DNA of 55,855 nt from Streptomyces iconiensis. Its GTDB lineage: Bacteria; Actinomycetota; Actinomycetes; Streptomycetales; Streptomycetaceae. This document shows positions 42,858 through 52,505 of this stretch, piece by piece (position 1 is the stretch's first letter; each line of letters starts with the position of its first letter). Location: assembly GCF_028657195.3 (NCBI RefSeq), contig NZ_JANCPR020000061.1, forward strand, positions 1 through 55,855, given 5' to 3'. The position numbers were made by a program, and so were the translations under genes. The notes beneath the pieces are model-generated. The model did no database searches. It saw only the letters and a list, made by a program, of their open reading frames with translations, and was not told where the DNA came from.

Positions 42858-45275
42858 ATGAGGATCGTGTTCCTGCTGGACAACGCCTACGGAATCGGCG
42901 GGACGATCAGGTCGACGGTGAACCTCTCCAGGGCGCTCGCCGAGCGGCACGAGGTCGAGGTCGTCAGCCTCCGCAGGGGGCGCGAGAAGCCCGCACTCGA
43001 CTTCGACCCCCGCGTCACCCTGACCCCCCTGATCGACGTGCGCCGCTCCTCCTCGGCGTACGACGGCGCCGACCCGCGCTACAGCCGACCCAGCGAACGC
43101 TTCACCGAGGGCGCCGACCACTTCGAGCGCGGCATCGCCACGCGCCTGGGCGACCTCCGCATGGAGGCGCTGCTGCGCGATCTGGAGGCGGACGTGGTGA
43201 TCGGCACCCGGCCGAAGATCAACGACTATCTCGCCGCCTACGGCACTGAACGCTACTTGCGCATCGGCCAGGAACACCTCACCCACAGGATGCACAGCGC
43301 GCACGTACGCACCCACCAGGACGCGGCGATACCCCGCCTCGACGCGTTCGTCACCGTCTCCTACGCCGACGCGGCCGACTACCGCTCCGTGCTCCCGGAC
43401 GCGGCCACGCAGATCGTGTGCATACCCAACGCGGTGCCGCCCACCGACGTCGAACCCTCCGACGGGCAGGCCAAGCTCATCGTCGCGGCGGGACGCCTGA
43501 TCAAGGTCAAGCGCTACGACCGGCTGCTGCGCGCCTTCGCGCTCGTCTCCGAGAAGCACCCCGACTGGACGCTGCGCCTCTACGGCAGGGGCAGGCAGCA
43601 CGCGGCCCTGCGCGCCACGGTCAACGAACTCGGCCTCTACGACCGCGCCTTCCTCATGGGAGCCCGTTCCCCCATCGACACCGAGTGGGCCAAGGGCGCC
43701 ATCGCCGCCGTCTCCTCCGACGGCGAGTCCTTCGGCATGACCCTGGTCGAGGCCATGCACTGCGGCGTGCCAGTGGTGAGCACCGACTGCCGCTACGGGC
43801 CCGGCGAGATCATCGCCAACGGCAAGGACGGCCTGCTCTCCCCGATCGGCGACACCGAGGACTTCACCGTCCGCGCCTACGCCGACGCGCTCCTCCAGCT
43901 CATCGAGGACCCCGCGCTGCGCCACAGGATGAGCGAGGCCGCGCTGCGCAAGGCCGCGCGCTACGCGCCCGACCGGATAGCGGGCGAGTACGAGCGGCTC
44001 GTGGAGAACCTGCGCGCCGAGCGTCCGGCGGGCAGCCGCCAGGCGCCCGGCTCCCCCTCGCCCGTCGCCGACACGCCCGCACCCCCAGCCGACGCGCCCC
44101 TCGCACCACCCGGGGCGAAGACCGCGCGGGTCGCCACGGCAACGGGCGGGGACAGCGCGCCGCCCTCCCTGCGGCCCGGACTCACCCTGCGCCGGGTGGC
44201 GGCGCCCGTACTGCGGCCCGTGCTGCCCCTGCTGCGGCTCGCGCTGCGCTTCGTGCGCGGTCAGCGTGAGGGGCAGACGAACGGGCTGCCGCGTCCCGTC
44301 GCGCGGGTGCGGGTCGCCTCGGACGGCTCCCTGGTCGTACGGCTGCGCGCCGACCGGCTTCCCGACGGAGAGGCCGCGCTGCTGCTGCGGCCCCGGCACC
44401 AGAACGCCAAGGCGCCCGTACGGCTGCCGCTGCCGCCGCGCGGTCACGCGCGGGACGGCTGGACGGAGATACGCCTCCCGCGCTCGGGACAGGACCTGTC
44501 CGAGGCGCGGTGGGACACCTATGTGGAGCGCACCAGGGACGGCAGGCGCAAGCGCGTAGAGGCCGAACTGGTGGAGACTGCGCGGCTGCTGACGCTGCCG
44601 GCGCCGCTGGGGACCGACGGCGCGCTGGAGCCCTGGGTGCCGTACGCCACCAGCGACGGCTATCTCGCCGTCCGCGCCTGGCACCGCACCGGGCACGCCG
44701 AGGTCACGTCCCTCGTACTGGGGCGCAGCGCCTTCACCCTCCACGCCACGCTGTACGGCGAAGCGGCACGCGCCCAACTGGAGGGCCCCACAGGCCCGTC
44801 GGACGGCCCCGTGCTGGTCGCCGTTCCGCGCGGAAACCCGGAGCGCGCCTTCGAGCACCCGGGCACACTCGCCCCGGACGGCGCCGGGGGCGAGGGCTCC
44901 GTCACCCTCGAACTGCCCTACGAGCTGCCCTCCGCGCTCGCCGAGGGCAGCACCTCCGAGTGCGTCTGGGACCTGTGGCTCAGGCCGGGCGAGGGCCTCG
45001 CTCCCGTACGCCTGGCCCGGCTGCTGGGCGACCTCGCCGACCGCAAGAAGACCGATGTCACGCCCCGGGCGCGGCCGGGCGGAAGCGGGTGGTCGGCACG
45101 CCTGTACTTCTCGGTCAACAACAACCTCGCCCTCGCACTCCAGCCCGTCCCGGAGGAGCCCGGCGCGGGAGCCGGGCAGGAGGCGGAACAGGATGCCGGG
45201 CAGGAGGCCGGGGCTCGGAAGAAGGGGGCTCAGAAGAGCCGTTCGTCGTCGCCGAGCGCCTCAGCGAACGTCTGA
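42858..45275 (+). CDS. Glycosyltransferase family 4 with large C-terminal beta-rich domain
   Basis: 805 residues. The first 390 form a GT4 enzyme: MRIVFLLDNAYGIGGTIRST, LIVAAGRLIKVKRYDRLLRA, and SSDGESFGMTLVEAMHCGVP, with the donor Glu in the E-x7-E pattern. A Pro/Ala linker (about 395-450) and a short hydrophobic or basic stretch follow, then about 350 residues of unassigned, beta-rich character (RVRVASDGSLVVRLRADR, WDLWLRPGEGLAPVRLARLL). Similar C-terminal extensions are, to my memory, common on actinobacterial wall-polymer glycosyltransferases and may bind the polymer. The gene end overlaps the convergent TagF-like gene by 46 bp. Start at the ATG of MRIVFLL. Confidence 0.85.
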   Translation: MRIVFLLDNAYGIGGTIRSTVNLSRALAERHEVEVVSLRRGREKPALDFDPRVTLTPLIDVRRSSSAYDGADPRYSRPSERFTEGADHFERGIATRLGDLRMEALLRDLEADVVIGTRPKINDYLAAYGTERYLRIGQEHLTHRMHSAHVRTHQDAAIPRLDAFVTVSYADAADYRSVLPDAATQIVCIPNAVPPTDVEPSDGQAKLIVAAGRLIKVKRYDRLLRAFALVSEKHPDWTLRLYGRGRQHAALRATVNELGLYDRAFLMGARSPIDTEWAKGAIAAVSSDGESFGMTLVEAMHCGVPVVSTDCRYGPGEIIANGKDGLLSPIGDTEDFTVRAYADALLQLIEDPALRHRMSEAALRKAARYAPDRIAGEYERLVENLRAERPAGSRQAPGSPSPVADTPAPPADAPLAPPGAKTARVATATGGDSAPPSLRPGLTLRRVAAPVLRPVLPLLRLALRFVRGQREGQTNGLPRPVARVRVASDGSLVVRLRADRLPDGEAALLLRPRHQNAKAPVRLPLPPRGHARDGWTEIRLPRSGQDLSEARWDTYVERTRDGRRKRVEAELVETARLLTLPAPLGTDGALEPWVPYATSDGYLAVRAWHRTGHAEVTSLVLGRSAFTLHATLYGEAARAQLEGPTGPSDGPVLVAVPRGNPERAFEHPGTLAPDGAGGEGSVTLELPYELPSALAEGSTSECVWDLWLRPGEGLAPVRLARLLGDLADRKKTDVTPRARPGGSGWSARLYFSVNNNLALALQPVPEEPGAGAGQEAEQDAGQEAGARKKGAQKSRSSSPSASANV

Positions 45276-47383
45276 GAGCCGTTCAGCTTCCCTTCGGCCT
45301 CCACCTCCCCCTCGGCGTCCACAGGCCGCCGTTCGGGCGCCTGCTCCTCCTCGTGCGGCATGTGCGCCGAGTGCGCGGCGGCGGCGAGGGAACGCACCGC
45401 ACGGTTGAAGCGGACCAGCGACGGCGGCTCGTCGGGCCCGAGCAGCCGCACCTTCAGCGCGGCGCGTGCCGGCGCGAGCGTGTCCCGCTCGGGGTGGCGC
45501 ACGGTCTCCAGCAGCTCGGCGATCCCGGCACCGTCGGGCGGCAGGATCGTCGCGGCGCGCACGGTGGGGTACGCCGCGCGGAAGGCGTCCTCACGCAGCC
45601 CGCTGGTGTTGGCGACGGCGTAGGGCTTCTCGCTGCTGAGGTAGTCGGAGACGACGGAGGACACGTCGGAGATCAGCAGGTCGGTCTGGTTGAAGCAACT
45701 GAAGAGCGCCGGCCGGGGGCCGAGCACCACTTGGTGCTCCCCTTCCGGCAGTGAGTCCCAGTAGGCCGCCTCCCAGCGTGCCGTCGCCTCCGCGGCCTCG
45801 CGGGCACGTCCCGCATGGGGCGCGGGCTGCCGCAGCATGCGCTCCACCTCGTCGCTGCCCGGACCGAAGTCGGCCCGTGTCAGCTCGTCCAGCGCCCGCG
45901 TGGCGCGCTCCAGCTCCCCTGCGGCTTCCGGCGCCGGGCGCTCGTTCACGGGCGCGTGCCGCTCGCTCGCGCGGGCGGCGTTGGCCCGCGCGACCATGTC
46001 GCGGATGCGGTGGTCGGCTGCCCCCACGCGGGGATCGACGGAACCGGTCATGGGGTGCGGCTTGTAGAGGAGCCGTACCTTCGGGTCCTCCAGCAGCGCG
46101 GCGACGAGCGCCTCGCCCGCGAGCAGCACCGAGGTGTTGCCCGGATCCTCGGTCCAGCCCTCCCAGGTGGGCGCGTACAGGACGGTCGTGTACGTACCGC
46201 GCGGTGGGCCCTCGTACGGCCTGATGGGCGCCAGTTGCGGGCGGCCCACCTCCACGACGTCCTTGTCCTCGACCCCGATGTCGGCCACCTGGTAGCGCTC
46301 GCGTGCTGCTTCGCCTGCGACCCATACCTGGTCGTATGCCTTGGCGTAGGGGTTGCAGGAGGAGAGTTTGTCGCTTTCTCCGTGGTTGATGAAGGCGTGT
46401 TTGAGGGTGGGGATGCGCAGGACCTGGCTGGTCTTGCCGGAGTTGGCGGGGTGGAGGAGCACCTTGAGTGTGGAGTGCTCCAGGTGCATCAGGTGGGCGA
46501 CCTTGGGGATGCAGACGATGGGTACGTCGGTGGCGTCGATCTTCTGCACCATGAAGCGCTCACGCAGCACGATCAGCGGACGCTCCTCCAGCGCGGCCAG
46601 CGTGGAGAGCCACATGTTCGCCTGGTACGCCGAGGACGTTCCCCCGGAGAAGTACATGCCCACGGTCGGCCTGTAGTCGGCCAGCCAGTCGTCCAGCCAC
46701 GCGAGCGCGGCCTCGTCGTCCACCACGCGCTTGCGCGGCAGCAGCCAGGTCGCCAGGTGAAATGTGCCCACCAGTAGTGCGGCGCAGCAGCAGACGGCGA
46801 CGATCTCGGCCCACAGAGGGTCACCCGTCCCGGCGGAAACCGCCATCCCCGCAGCCGTCAGCACCCCCACACCGGTCAGCCGCAGAGTGCCGTGCCGTAC
46901 GAACAGAGCCGGCGGACTCCGGGTCGGGCGCAGCGCGTGGGCGTCGATGTTCCGGGTGACCACGGGCAGCCTGTGCCTGGTGCGGACCGCACCGGCCACG
47001 GCCTGGCAGAGGAAGTGCAGGGCCCAGCAGCCCAGCACGGCAACAAGCAACCAGGCGCCCTGTCCCCCGGGGCGCAGCACATCGAGCCTGGCCAGCCCGC
47101 CCAGGAACAGCCCGTCGCGCAGCAACTGCCGTACGGGGGCGGTGAACTGGGCCCTCCCGAGGCGCCGCGCCAGTACCCGTTCCCGGTGGACGAGCAGCCC
47201 CTCCGTCAGGGCACCCAGCACACCGCCGACCACGACGAGCGCCGTACCGCCTGCCAGGATGCCGAGCACCTGGAGCACGTACACGGCGGCCAGCAGGCCC
47301 AGCACGGCCCCGGACTCGGCCGCCGCACGCACCGGCCGTCCGCGCCCGCGCACCTCGCCCGCACCTCTCACCGCCGAACCCAC
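45230..47383 (-). CDS. TagF-like CDP-polyol:polyol-phosphate transferase with N-terminal membrane region
   Basis: 717 residues. The first 230 contain about five hydrophobic helices (GLLAAVYVLQVLGILAGGTA, WLLVAVLGCWALHFLCQAV, IVAVCCCAALLVGTFHLATW). The C-terminal 450 are a glycerophosphotransferase-type domain: TVGMYFSGGTSSAYQANMWL, HAFINHGESDKLSSCNPYAK with the catalytic-type His, LLYKPHPMTGS, and LLISDVSSVVSDYLSSEKPY. Unlike the two fusions at 17.6-22.4 kb it has no GT2 part. From memory, a similar protein lies near the NAD-glutamate dehydrogenase gene in S. coelicolor (SCO2997) and is linked to spore-wall glycopolymer. The start (GTG 47383) is uncertain. Bases around 46270-46420 use more A-ending codons than the rest. 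Confidence 0.88.
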   Translation of the reverse strand: MGSAVRGAGEVRGRGRPVRAAAESGAVLGLLAAVYVLQVLGILAGGTALVVVGGVLGALTEGLLVHRERVLARRLGRAQFTAPVRQLLRDGLFLGGLARLDVLRPGGQGAWLLVAVLGCWALHFLCQAVAGAVRTRHRLPVVTRNIDAHALRPTRSPPALFVRHGTLRLTGVGVLTAAGMAVSAGTGDPLWAEIVAVCCCAALLVGTFHLATWLLPRKRVVDDEAALAWLDDWLADYRPTVGMYFSGGTSSAYQANMWLSTLAALEERPLIVLRERFMVQKIDATDVPIVCIPKVAHLMHLEHSTLKVLLHPANSGKTSQVLRIPTLKHAFINHGESDKLSSCNPYAKAYDQVWVAGEAARERYQVADIGVEDKDVVEVGRPQLAPIRPYEGPPRGTYTTVLYAPTWEGWTEDPGNTSVLLAGEALVAALLEDPKVRLLYKPHPMTGSVDPRVGAADHRIRDMVARANAARASERHAPVNERPAPEAAGELERATRALDELTRADFGPGSDEVERMLRQPAPHAGRAREAAEATARWEAAYWDSLPEGEHQVVLGPRPALFSCFNQTDLLISDVSSVVSDYLSSEKPYAVANTSGLREDAFRAAYPTVRAATILPPDGAGIAELLETVRHPERDTLAPARAALKVRLLGPDEPPSLVRFNRAVRSLAAAAHSAHMPHEEEQAPERRPVDAEGEVEAEGKLNGSQTFAEALGDDERLF

Positions 47384-47460
47384 ACCTCACCGTAGGCAGG
47401 AGCGCCGCACCCGGGCGCGCTGTGCGGGGCCAAAGGAAGCACGGGGAACCGGTTCGAGAA

Positions 47461-47514
47461 GAAGCACCCTCCCGGGGCGGGAGGGTGCTTCCTGCCGTCA
47501 GCCGTGGCTGACGG
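47461..47514 (-). terminator. Double-hairpin terminator of the glutamate dehydrogenase gene
   Basis: Two perfect stem-loops stand side by side right after the stop codon of the minus-strand gene: CCGTCAGCC/GGCTGACGG (47495-47503 with 47506-47514, 2-nt loop) and GAAGCACCCTCCC/GGGAGGGTGCTTC (47461-47473 with 47479-47491, 13-bp stem, 5-nt loop). The long stem is the strongest hairpin I found in the window. There is no T run, as is common in Streptomyces. Confidence 0.75.
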
Positions 47515-47525
47515 TCACGCGGGGG

Positions 47526-50500
47526 TCAGCGGTTGCTGCGCAGCAGCGTCCGCATCGTCCTCATGGCGACCGACAGGTTGGCCAGGTCGAACGTCTCCGA
47601 GCTCTGGATCTCGTCCAGCGTGCCCCTCGCCCGTACGAGGATCGCCCGGTTCTTCTCCTCCCATGCGGCGAACCGCTGCTCCGCCGTCGCCGTGCCGTTG
47701 CCCGCCGCGAGCACGTCGGCGGTGAGGAGCTGGTGCGCCGCGTAGAGGTCCTCGCGGATGGAGGAGCGGGCCATGGACTGCCAGCGGTCGGCGCGCGGCA
47801 GCTCGCTGACGCGCCCCTGGAGCTGGGTGATCCCCAACCGGTCGGCCAGGTCGTAGTAGACCGCGGCGACGTCCAGCAGATCCTTGCCCGTACGGCCCGC
47901 GACGGCGACCACGTCCAGCGCGGAGAACGCGGCGGCGAAGCCCGCGACGCGCAGTGCCAGCGCGGACGGCACCCCGGCCCCCGACAGTTCGTCGTAGGTC
48001 TTCTGGTGCCACTTCAGGTCGTCGCCCTTGAGCAGCTTGGGCAGCTCCGCCCAGACCAACTCGACGCGCTCATTGAACAGTTCGATCGTGTCGGCCAGCA
48101 TCAGCGGCTGCGGGCGGTTGTTCAGCAGCCAGCGGGTGCCGCGCTCGACGAGCTGCCGCGAGCGCAGCCTGATGCCGGTGAGCACGTCGGCCGCGACGAC
48201 GTTGTCCAGCGCCTCGGCCTCGTCCCAGATGTCGCCCAGGCGGAAGATGGCGCGGGCCGCCGTGTGGGCCCGCACGATCTCCTCGGTCGAGGCGCCCGAC
48301 TCCTCCTTCATCCGGTGCAGGAAGGTCGAACCCCCCGTATTGACCGTGTCGTTGACCAGCACGGTCGTCACGATCTCGCGACGCAGCGCGTGGGTGTCGA
48401 TCTGCTGGCTGAACCGCTCGCGCAGCGGCTTGGGGAAGTACGCGTACGCCAGCTGCTGGAGGTAGCCGTCGTCCGGCAGCGAGGTGCCGATCAGCTCGTC
48501 CGTCACCGTGATCTTGGTGTACGCGAGCAGGACGGCCAGCTCCGGCTGGCTGAGTCCCTGCCCGTTGGCGTGCCGCTCACGGACCTGCCTGTCGGTGGGC
48601 AGGAATTCGAGCGCCCTGTCGAGCTTGCCCTCCTTGGACAGCCGGCGCATCTGCCGCTGGTTGGCGAGCAGAAGGCTGGCGGCCTGCGCTCCGGAGTTGG
48701 CGAGCGCGGCGTTCTGCGCGTAGTTGTTGCGCAGCACCAGCTCGCCGACCTCGTCCGTCATCTCGGCGAGCAGCGCGTTGCGCTGCTTGACGGTCATGTC
48801 ACCTTCCGCGACGACCGCGTTGAGCAGGATCTTGATGTTCACCTCGTGGTCGGAGGTGTCCACTCCCGCGCTGTTGTCGATCGCGTCGGTGTTGATCTTG
48901 CCGCCGCTACGGGCGAACTCGATCCGGCCGAGCTGGCTGCAGCCCAGGTTGCCGCCCTCGCCGACGACCTTGACCCGCAGGTCCTGGCCGTCCACGCGGA
49001 TGGCGTCGTTGGCCTTGTCGCCCGCGTCCGCGTTGGACTCCGTCGACGCCTTCACGTAGGTGCCGATGCCGCCGTTCCACAGCAGGTCGACGGGTGCGCA
49101 CAGGATGGCCTTCATCAGCTCGGCCGGGGTCATCTTGCTGACCCCGGACTCGATGCCGAGGGCCGCGCGCACCTGCGGCGTGATCGGTACGGACTTGGCC
49201 GAGCGCGGGTGGATGCCGCCTCCGGCCGAGATCAGCTGGGTGTTGTAGTCGGCCCAGGAGGACCGGGGCAGCTCGAACAGGCGGCGGCGCTCAGCGTACG
49301 AGCTGGCTGCCTCCGGGTTCGGGTCGAGGAAGATGTGCCGGTGGTCGAAGGCGGCCACCAGCCGGATGTGCTCGGACAGCAGCATGCCGTTGCCGAACAC
49401 GTCGCCCGACATGTCACCGACACCGACGGCGGTGAAGTCCTGGGTCTGGGTGTCGTGACCCAGCTCGCGGAAGTGCCGCTCGACGGACTCCCAGGCGCCG
49501 CGCGCCGTGATGCCCATGCCCTTGTGGTCGTAGCCCGCCGAGCCGCCGGAGGCGAAGGCGTCGCCGAGCCAGAAGCCGTAGGAGACGGCGACCTCGTTGG
49601 CGATGTCCGAGAACGTCGCCGTCCCCTTGTCGGCCGCGACGACCAAGTAGGTGTCGTCCTCGTCGTGCCGCACCACGTTCTCGGGGTGCACGACCTCGCC
49701 GCCGACCAGGTTGTCGGTGATGTCGAGCAGCCCGGAAATGAACGTCTTGTAGCAGGCGATTCCCTCCGCCTGCCAGGCGTCGCGGTCCACGCCGGGGTCG
49801 GGCAGCTGCTTGCCGACGAACCCGCCCTTGGCGCCGACGGGCACGATGACGGTGTTCTTGACCTCCTGTGCCTTGACCAGCCCGAGGATCTCCGTACGGA
49901 AGTCCTCACGCCTGTCCGACCAGCGCAGACCACCGCGCGCGACCTTGCCGAAGCGCAGGTGGACGCCCTCGACGCGCGGGGAGTACACCCACACCTCGTA
50001 CTTCGGACGCGGCGCCGGCAGGTCGGGGATGGCCTGCGGGTCGAGCTTCATCGACACATAGGTGTGCGGGCAGCCGTCGCTCGCGGTCTGGAAGTAGTTC
50101 GTCCGCAAGGTGGCGTTGATGACCGTGAGGAAGGAGCGCAGGATGCGGTCCTCGTCCAGGCTGGCGACCTGGTCGAGGGCGCCGTTCAGCTCCTCCAGCA
50201 GCCCGTCGGTCAGCTCGTGCCCGGCGTTGACCCGGGCCGGGTCCAGACGAGCCTCGAACAGGCTGACGAGCAGCCGCGTCGTATGTACGTTCCCGCGCAG
50301 CGTGTCCTCGATGTAGGACTGGCTGAAGGTGGCACCGGCCTGCCGCAGGTACTTCGCGTAGGCGCGCAGCACCATGGCCTGCCGCCAGGTCAGCCCGGCG
50401 GACAGCACGAGCGCGTTGAGCCCGTCGTTCTCCGCACTGCCGTTCCACACGGCCTTGAAGGCGTCCTGGAAGCGTTCCCTGGCGTCTTCGTCCAGGCCCT

Positions 50501-52505
50501 TCTTCGTGTCGGGCATCCGCAGCCCGAAGTCGTAGATCCACGCCGCCGTACGGTCCGCACGGCGCAGCTCGTACGGCCGCTCGTCCACGACCTCCACGCC
50601 CATCGCCTGCAGCCCGGGCAGCACGGCCGAGAGCGACACGGGGCGGCCGGTGCGGTAGATCTTGAAGCGGCGCTCGCCCGGTGCGGCGCCGACCGGCTCG
50701 TACAGGCTCAGCGAGAAGTCGCTCTCGTCGGCGCTCTGCGTCAGGGACTCGATGTGCTGGAGGTCGGCGACGGCGGCGCGGGGCGAGAAGTCCGCCTTGT
50801 AGCCCTCGGGGAACGCGTGCGCGAACTGGTGGGCCAGCTCGGCCGCGCGCTCCTCTCCGCACTCCGAGACGAGGGCCTCGTTGAAGCCGTCGGCCCATGA
50901 GCGCGCCGCCTCGGCCAGCCGTGCCTCGATACGGTCCGCCTCGGCGTCCGTCACCTCGGTCAGCTCTGCCCCGGGCTTGACGCGGATGACGAAGTGCAGC
51001 CGGGAGAGCACCGATTCGGTGTTCCAGGCGGTGAAGTCGACGCTCGTACCGGTCAGTTCCTCGGTGAGGATGTCGGTCAGCCGCAGCCTGACCCCCGTTG
51101 TGTAGCGGTCACGGGGCAGGTAGACCAGCGCGGAGTAGTACCGCCCGTACTCGTCCTTGCGCAAGTAGAGCCGCAGTTTGCGGCGTTCCTGCAAGTAGAG
51201 AACGGAAGTGACGATCGAGCGCAACTGGTCGGCCGACGTCTGGAACAGCTCGTCGCGCGGATAGGTCTCCAGGATCTGGAGGAGGTCACGCCCCGCGTGG
51301 CTGTCGGGCGTGAAGCCCGCGCCGTCCAGCACTTCGGCGACCTTGCGCCGGATGACGGGCACGCGCCGCACCGACTCGGTGTAGGCGGCGGAGGAGAAGA
51401 GCCCGAGGAAGCGCCGTTCGCCGACGACGTTGCCCTCGGCATCGAACTTCTTGACCCCGACGTAGTCGAGGTACGAGGAACGGTGCACCGTCGCGCGGCT
51501 GTTCGCCTTGGTGAGTACCAGCAGCCGGTGCTCGCGCGCCTTTGCGCGTGCGTCGGCCGGCAGCCTGTTGAACGACGGCGAGACGGGGTGCCCGTCATCC
51601 GCGCTGTGGTGCGGGTCGGAGCGCAGGATGCCCAGGCCCGAACCGGCGACGGGGTTGAGGCTCAGCTCCTCACCCTCCTTGCCGCCCTTGCCGGTCGGCT
51701 CGGCGTCCAGCTCGTACTCGCGGTACCCGAGGAAGGTGAAGTGATCGTCGGCGAGCCAGCGCAGCAGCTCTCTGGCCTCCTCGATCTCCTGCTCGGGCAG
51801 GTCGTCGGTGGGCTCGTCGGGCAGCTCGTCGGCGATACGGAGCGCGGCGCCCCGCATCTTCTGCCAGTCCTCGACGGTCTCCCGTACGTCCGAGAGCGTC
51901 TGCAGCAGATCGGTGTCGATCTGCCGGAGGTCCTCGCGGTCGGTCTCACGGTCGATCTCGACATGGATCCAGGACTCGATGAGCGCGTCGTGCGGCAGCT
52001 CGTCCCGCGCCGCCTTCGCCTCGGCCACCGAGGAGTGCTCGTCACGGCCTGCCGCGAGCACCTCCAGCAGCTTCCCTGTCAGGTCCCTGCGCACGACCAT
52101 CTGCGGGTGGATGACGACGTGGATACCGCGGCCCTGGCGGGACAGCTCATTGGTCACCGAGTCGACAAGGAAGGGCATGTCGTCGGTGACGATCTCGACG
52201 ACCGTGTGCGTGCACGACCAGCCGTTCTCATCGATGGACGGGGAATAGACGCGGACGTTCGCCGTGCCCTGCGGCCGGTCCTGCGCGAGTCGGTAGTGGG
52301 CGAGAGCGGCCCCGAGAATGTCGACCGGGTCACGGTCAGTGAGGTCCTCGGGCGCGGTGTGCAGGTAGTACCGCTGGAGATACGCGCCAAGGGCGTCGTC
52401 CTCAAGCCCCTGTACCGGGTGGTGTCCCCCGGCCGGGCTCTGTTCAGCCACCCGTGCGGCCTCTGCCAGCCGCTCGGCTTTTGCTTCATCCAGCTTGGTC
52501 TGCAT
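47526..52505 (-). CDS. gdh: NAD-specific glutamate dehydrogenase, large (180-kDa class)
   Basis: 1,659 residues, the size of the L_180 class described from Streptomyces. It interconverts glutamate and 2-oxoglutarate plus ammonium with NAD, acting in the cytoplasm mainly in glutamate breakdown. The N-terminal half (about 1-750) is the regulatory region of this class; the catalytic domain follows, with RWSDRREDFRTEILGLVKAQ, then VKNTVIVPVGAKGGFVGKQL containing the catalytic Lys region, and NAD-domain sequence further on (VKVVGEGGNLGCSQLGRIEF). The C-terminal 400 residues are helical. ATG at 52505. It is monocistronic by context: a strong double hairpin follows, and the gene upstream is divergent. 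Not related to the wall-polymer genes. Confidence 0.96.
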   Translation of the reverse strand: MQTKLDEAKAERLAEAARVAEQSPAGGHHPVQGLEDDALGAYLQRYYLHTAPEDLTDRDPVDILGAALAHYRLAQDRPQGTANVRVYSPSIDENGWSCTHTVVEIVTDDMPFLVDSVTNELSRQGRGIHVVIHPQMVVRRDLTGKLLEVLAAGRDEHSSVAEAKAARDELPHDALIESWIHVEIDRETDREDLRQIDTDLLQTLSDVRETVEDWQKMRGAALRIADELPDEPTDDLPEQEIEEARELLRWLADDHFTFLGYREYELDAEPTGKGGKEGEELSLNPVAGSGLGILRSDPHHSADDGHPVSPSFNRLPADARAKAREHRLLVLTKANSRATVHRSSYLDYVGVKKFDAEGNVVGERRFLGLFSSAAYTESVRRVPVIRRKVAEVLDGAGFTPDSHAGRDLLQILETYPRDELFQTSADQLRSIVTSVLYLQERRKLRLYLRKDEYGRYYSALVYLPRDRYTTGVRLRLTDILTEELTGTSVDFTAWNTESVLSRLHFVIRVKPGAELTEVTDAEADRIEARLAEAARSWADGFNEALVSECGEERAAELAHQFAHAFPEGYKADFSPRAAVADLQHIESLTQSADESDFSLSLYEPVGAAPGERRFKIYRTGRPVSLSAVLPGLQAMGVEVVDERPYELRRADRTAAWIYDFGLRMPDTKKGLDEDARERFQDAFKAVWNGSAENDGLNALVLSAGLTWRQAMVLRAYAKYLRQAGATFSQSYIEDTLRGNVHTTRLLVSLFEARLDPARVNAGHELTDGLLEELNGALDQVASLDEDRILRSFLTVINATLRTNYFQTASDGCPHTYVSMKLDPQAIPDLPAPRPKYEVWVYSPRVEGVHLRFGKVARGGLRWSDRREDFRTEILGLVKAQEVKNTVIVPVGAKGGFVGKQLPDPGVDRDAWQAEGIACYKTFISGLLDITDNLVGGEVVHPENVVRHDEDDTYLVVAADKGTATFSDIANEVAVSYGFWLGDAFASGGSAGYDHKGMGITARGAWESVERHFRELGHDTQTQDFTAVGVGDMSGDVFGNGMLLSEHIRLVAAFDHRHIFLDPNPEAASSYAERRRLFELPRSSWADYNTQLISAGGGIHPRSAKSVPITPQVRAALGIESGVSKMTPAELMKAILCAPVDLLWNGGIGTYVKASTESNADAGDKANDAIRVDGQDLRVKVVGEGGNLGCSQLGRIEFARSGGKINTDAIDNSAGVDTSDHEVNIKILLNAVVAEGDMTVKQRNALLAEMTDEVGELVLRNNYAQNAALANSGAQAASLLLANQRQMRRLSKEGKLDRALEFLPTDRQVRERHANGQGLSQPELAVLLAYTKITVTDELIGTSLPDDGYLQQLAYAYFPKPLRERFSQQIDTHALRREIVTTVLVNDTVNTGGSTFLHRMKEESGASTEEIVRAHTAARAIFRLGDIWDEAEALDNVVAADVLTGIRLRSRQLVERGTRWLLNNRPQPLMLADTIELFNERVELVWAELPKLLKGDDLKWHQKTYDELSGAGVPSALALRVAGFAAAFSALDVVAVAGRTGKDLLDVAAVYYDLADRLGITQLQGRVSELPRADRWQSMARSSIREDLYAAHQLLTADVLAAGNGTATAEQRFAAWEEKNRAILVRARGTLDEIQSSETFDLANLSVAMRTMRTLLRSNR

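Noticed and set aside
46764..50900. Very long plus-strand frame (over 1,300 codons) opposite glutamate dehydrogenase
   Set aside because: It is antisense to the highly conserved dehydrogenase. Streptomyces codon bias routinely creates such frames, and no domain is visible in it.
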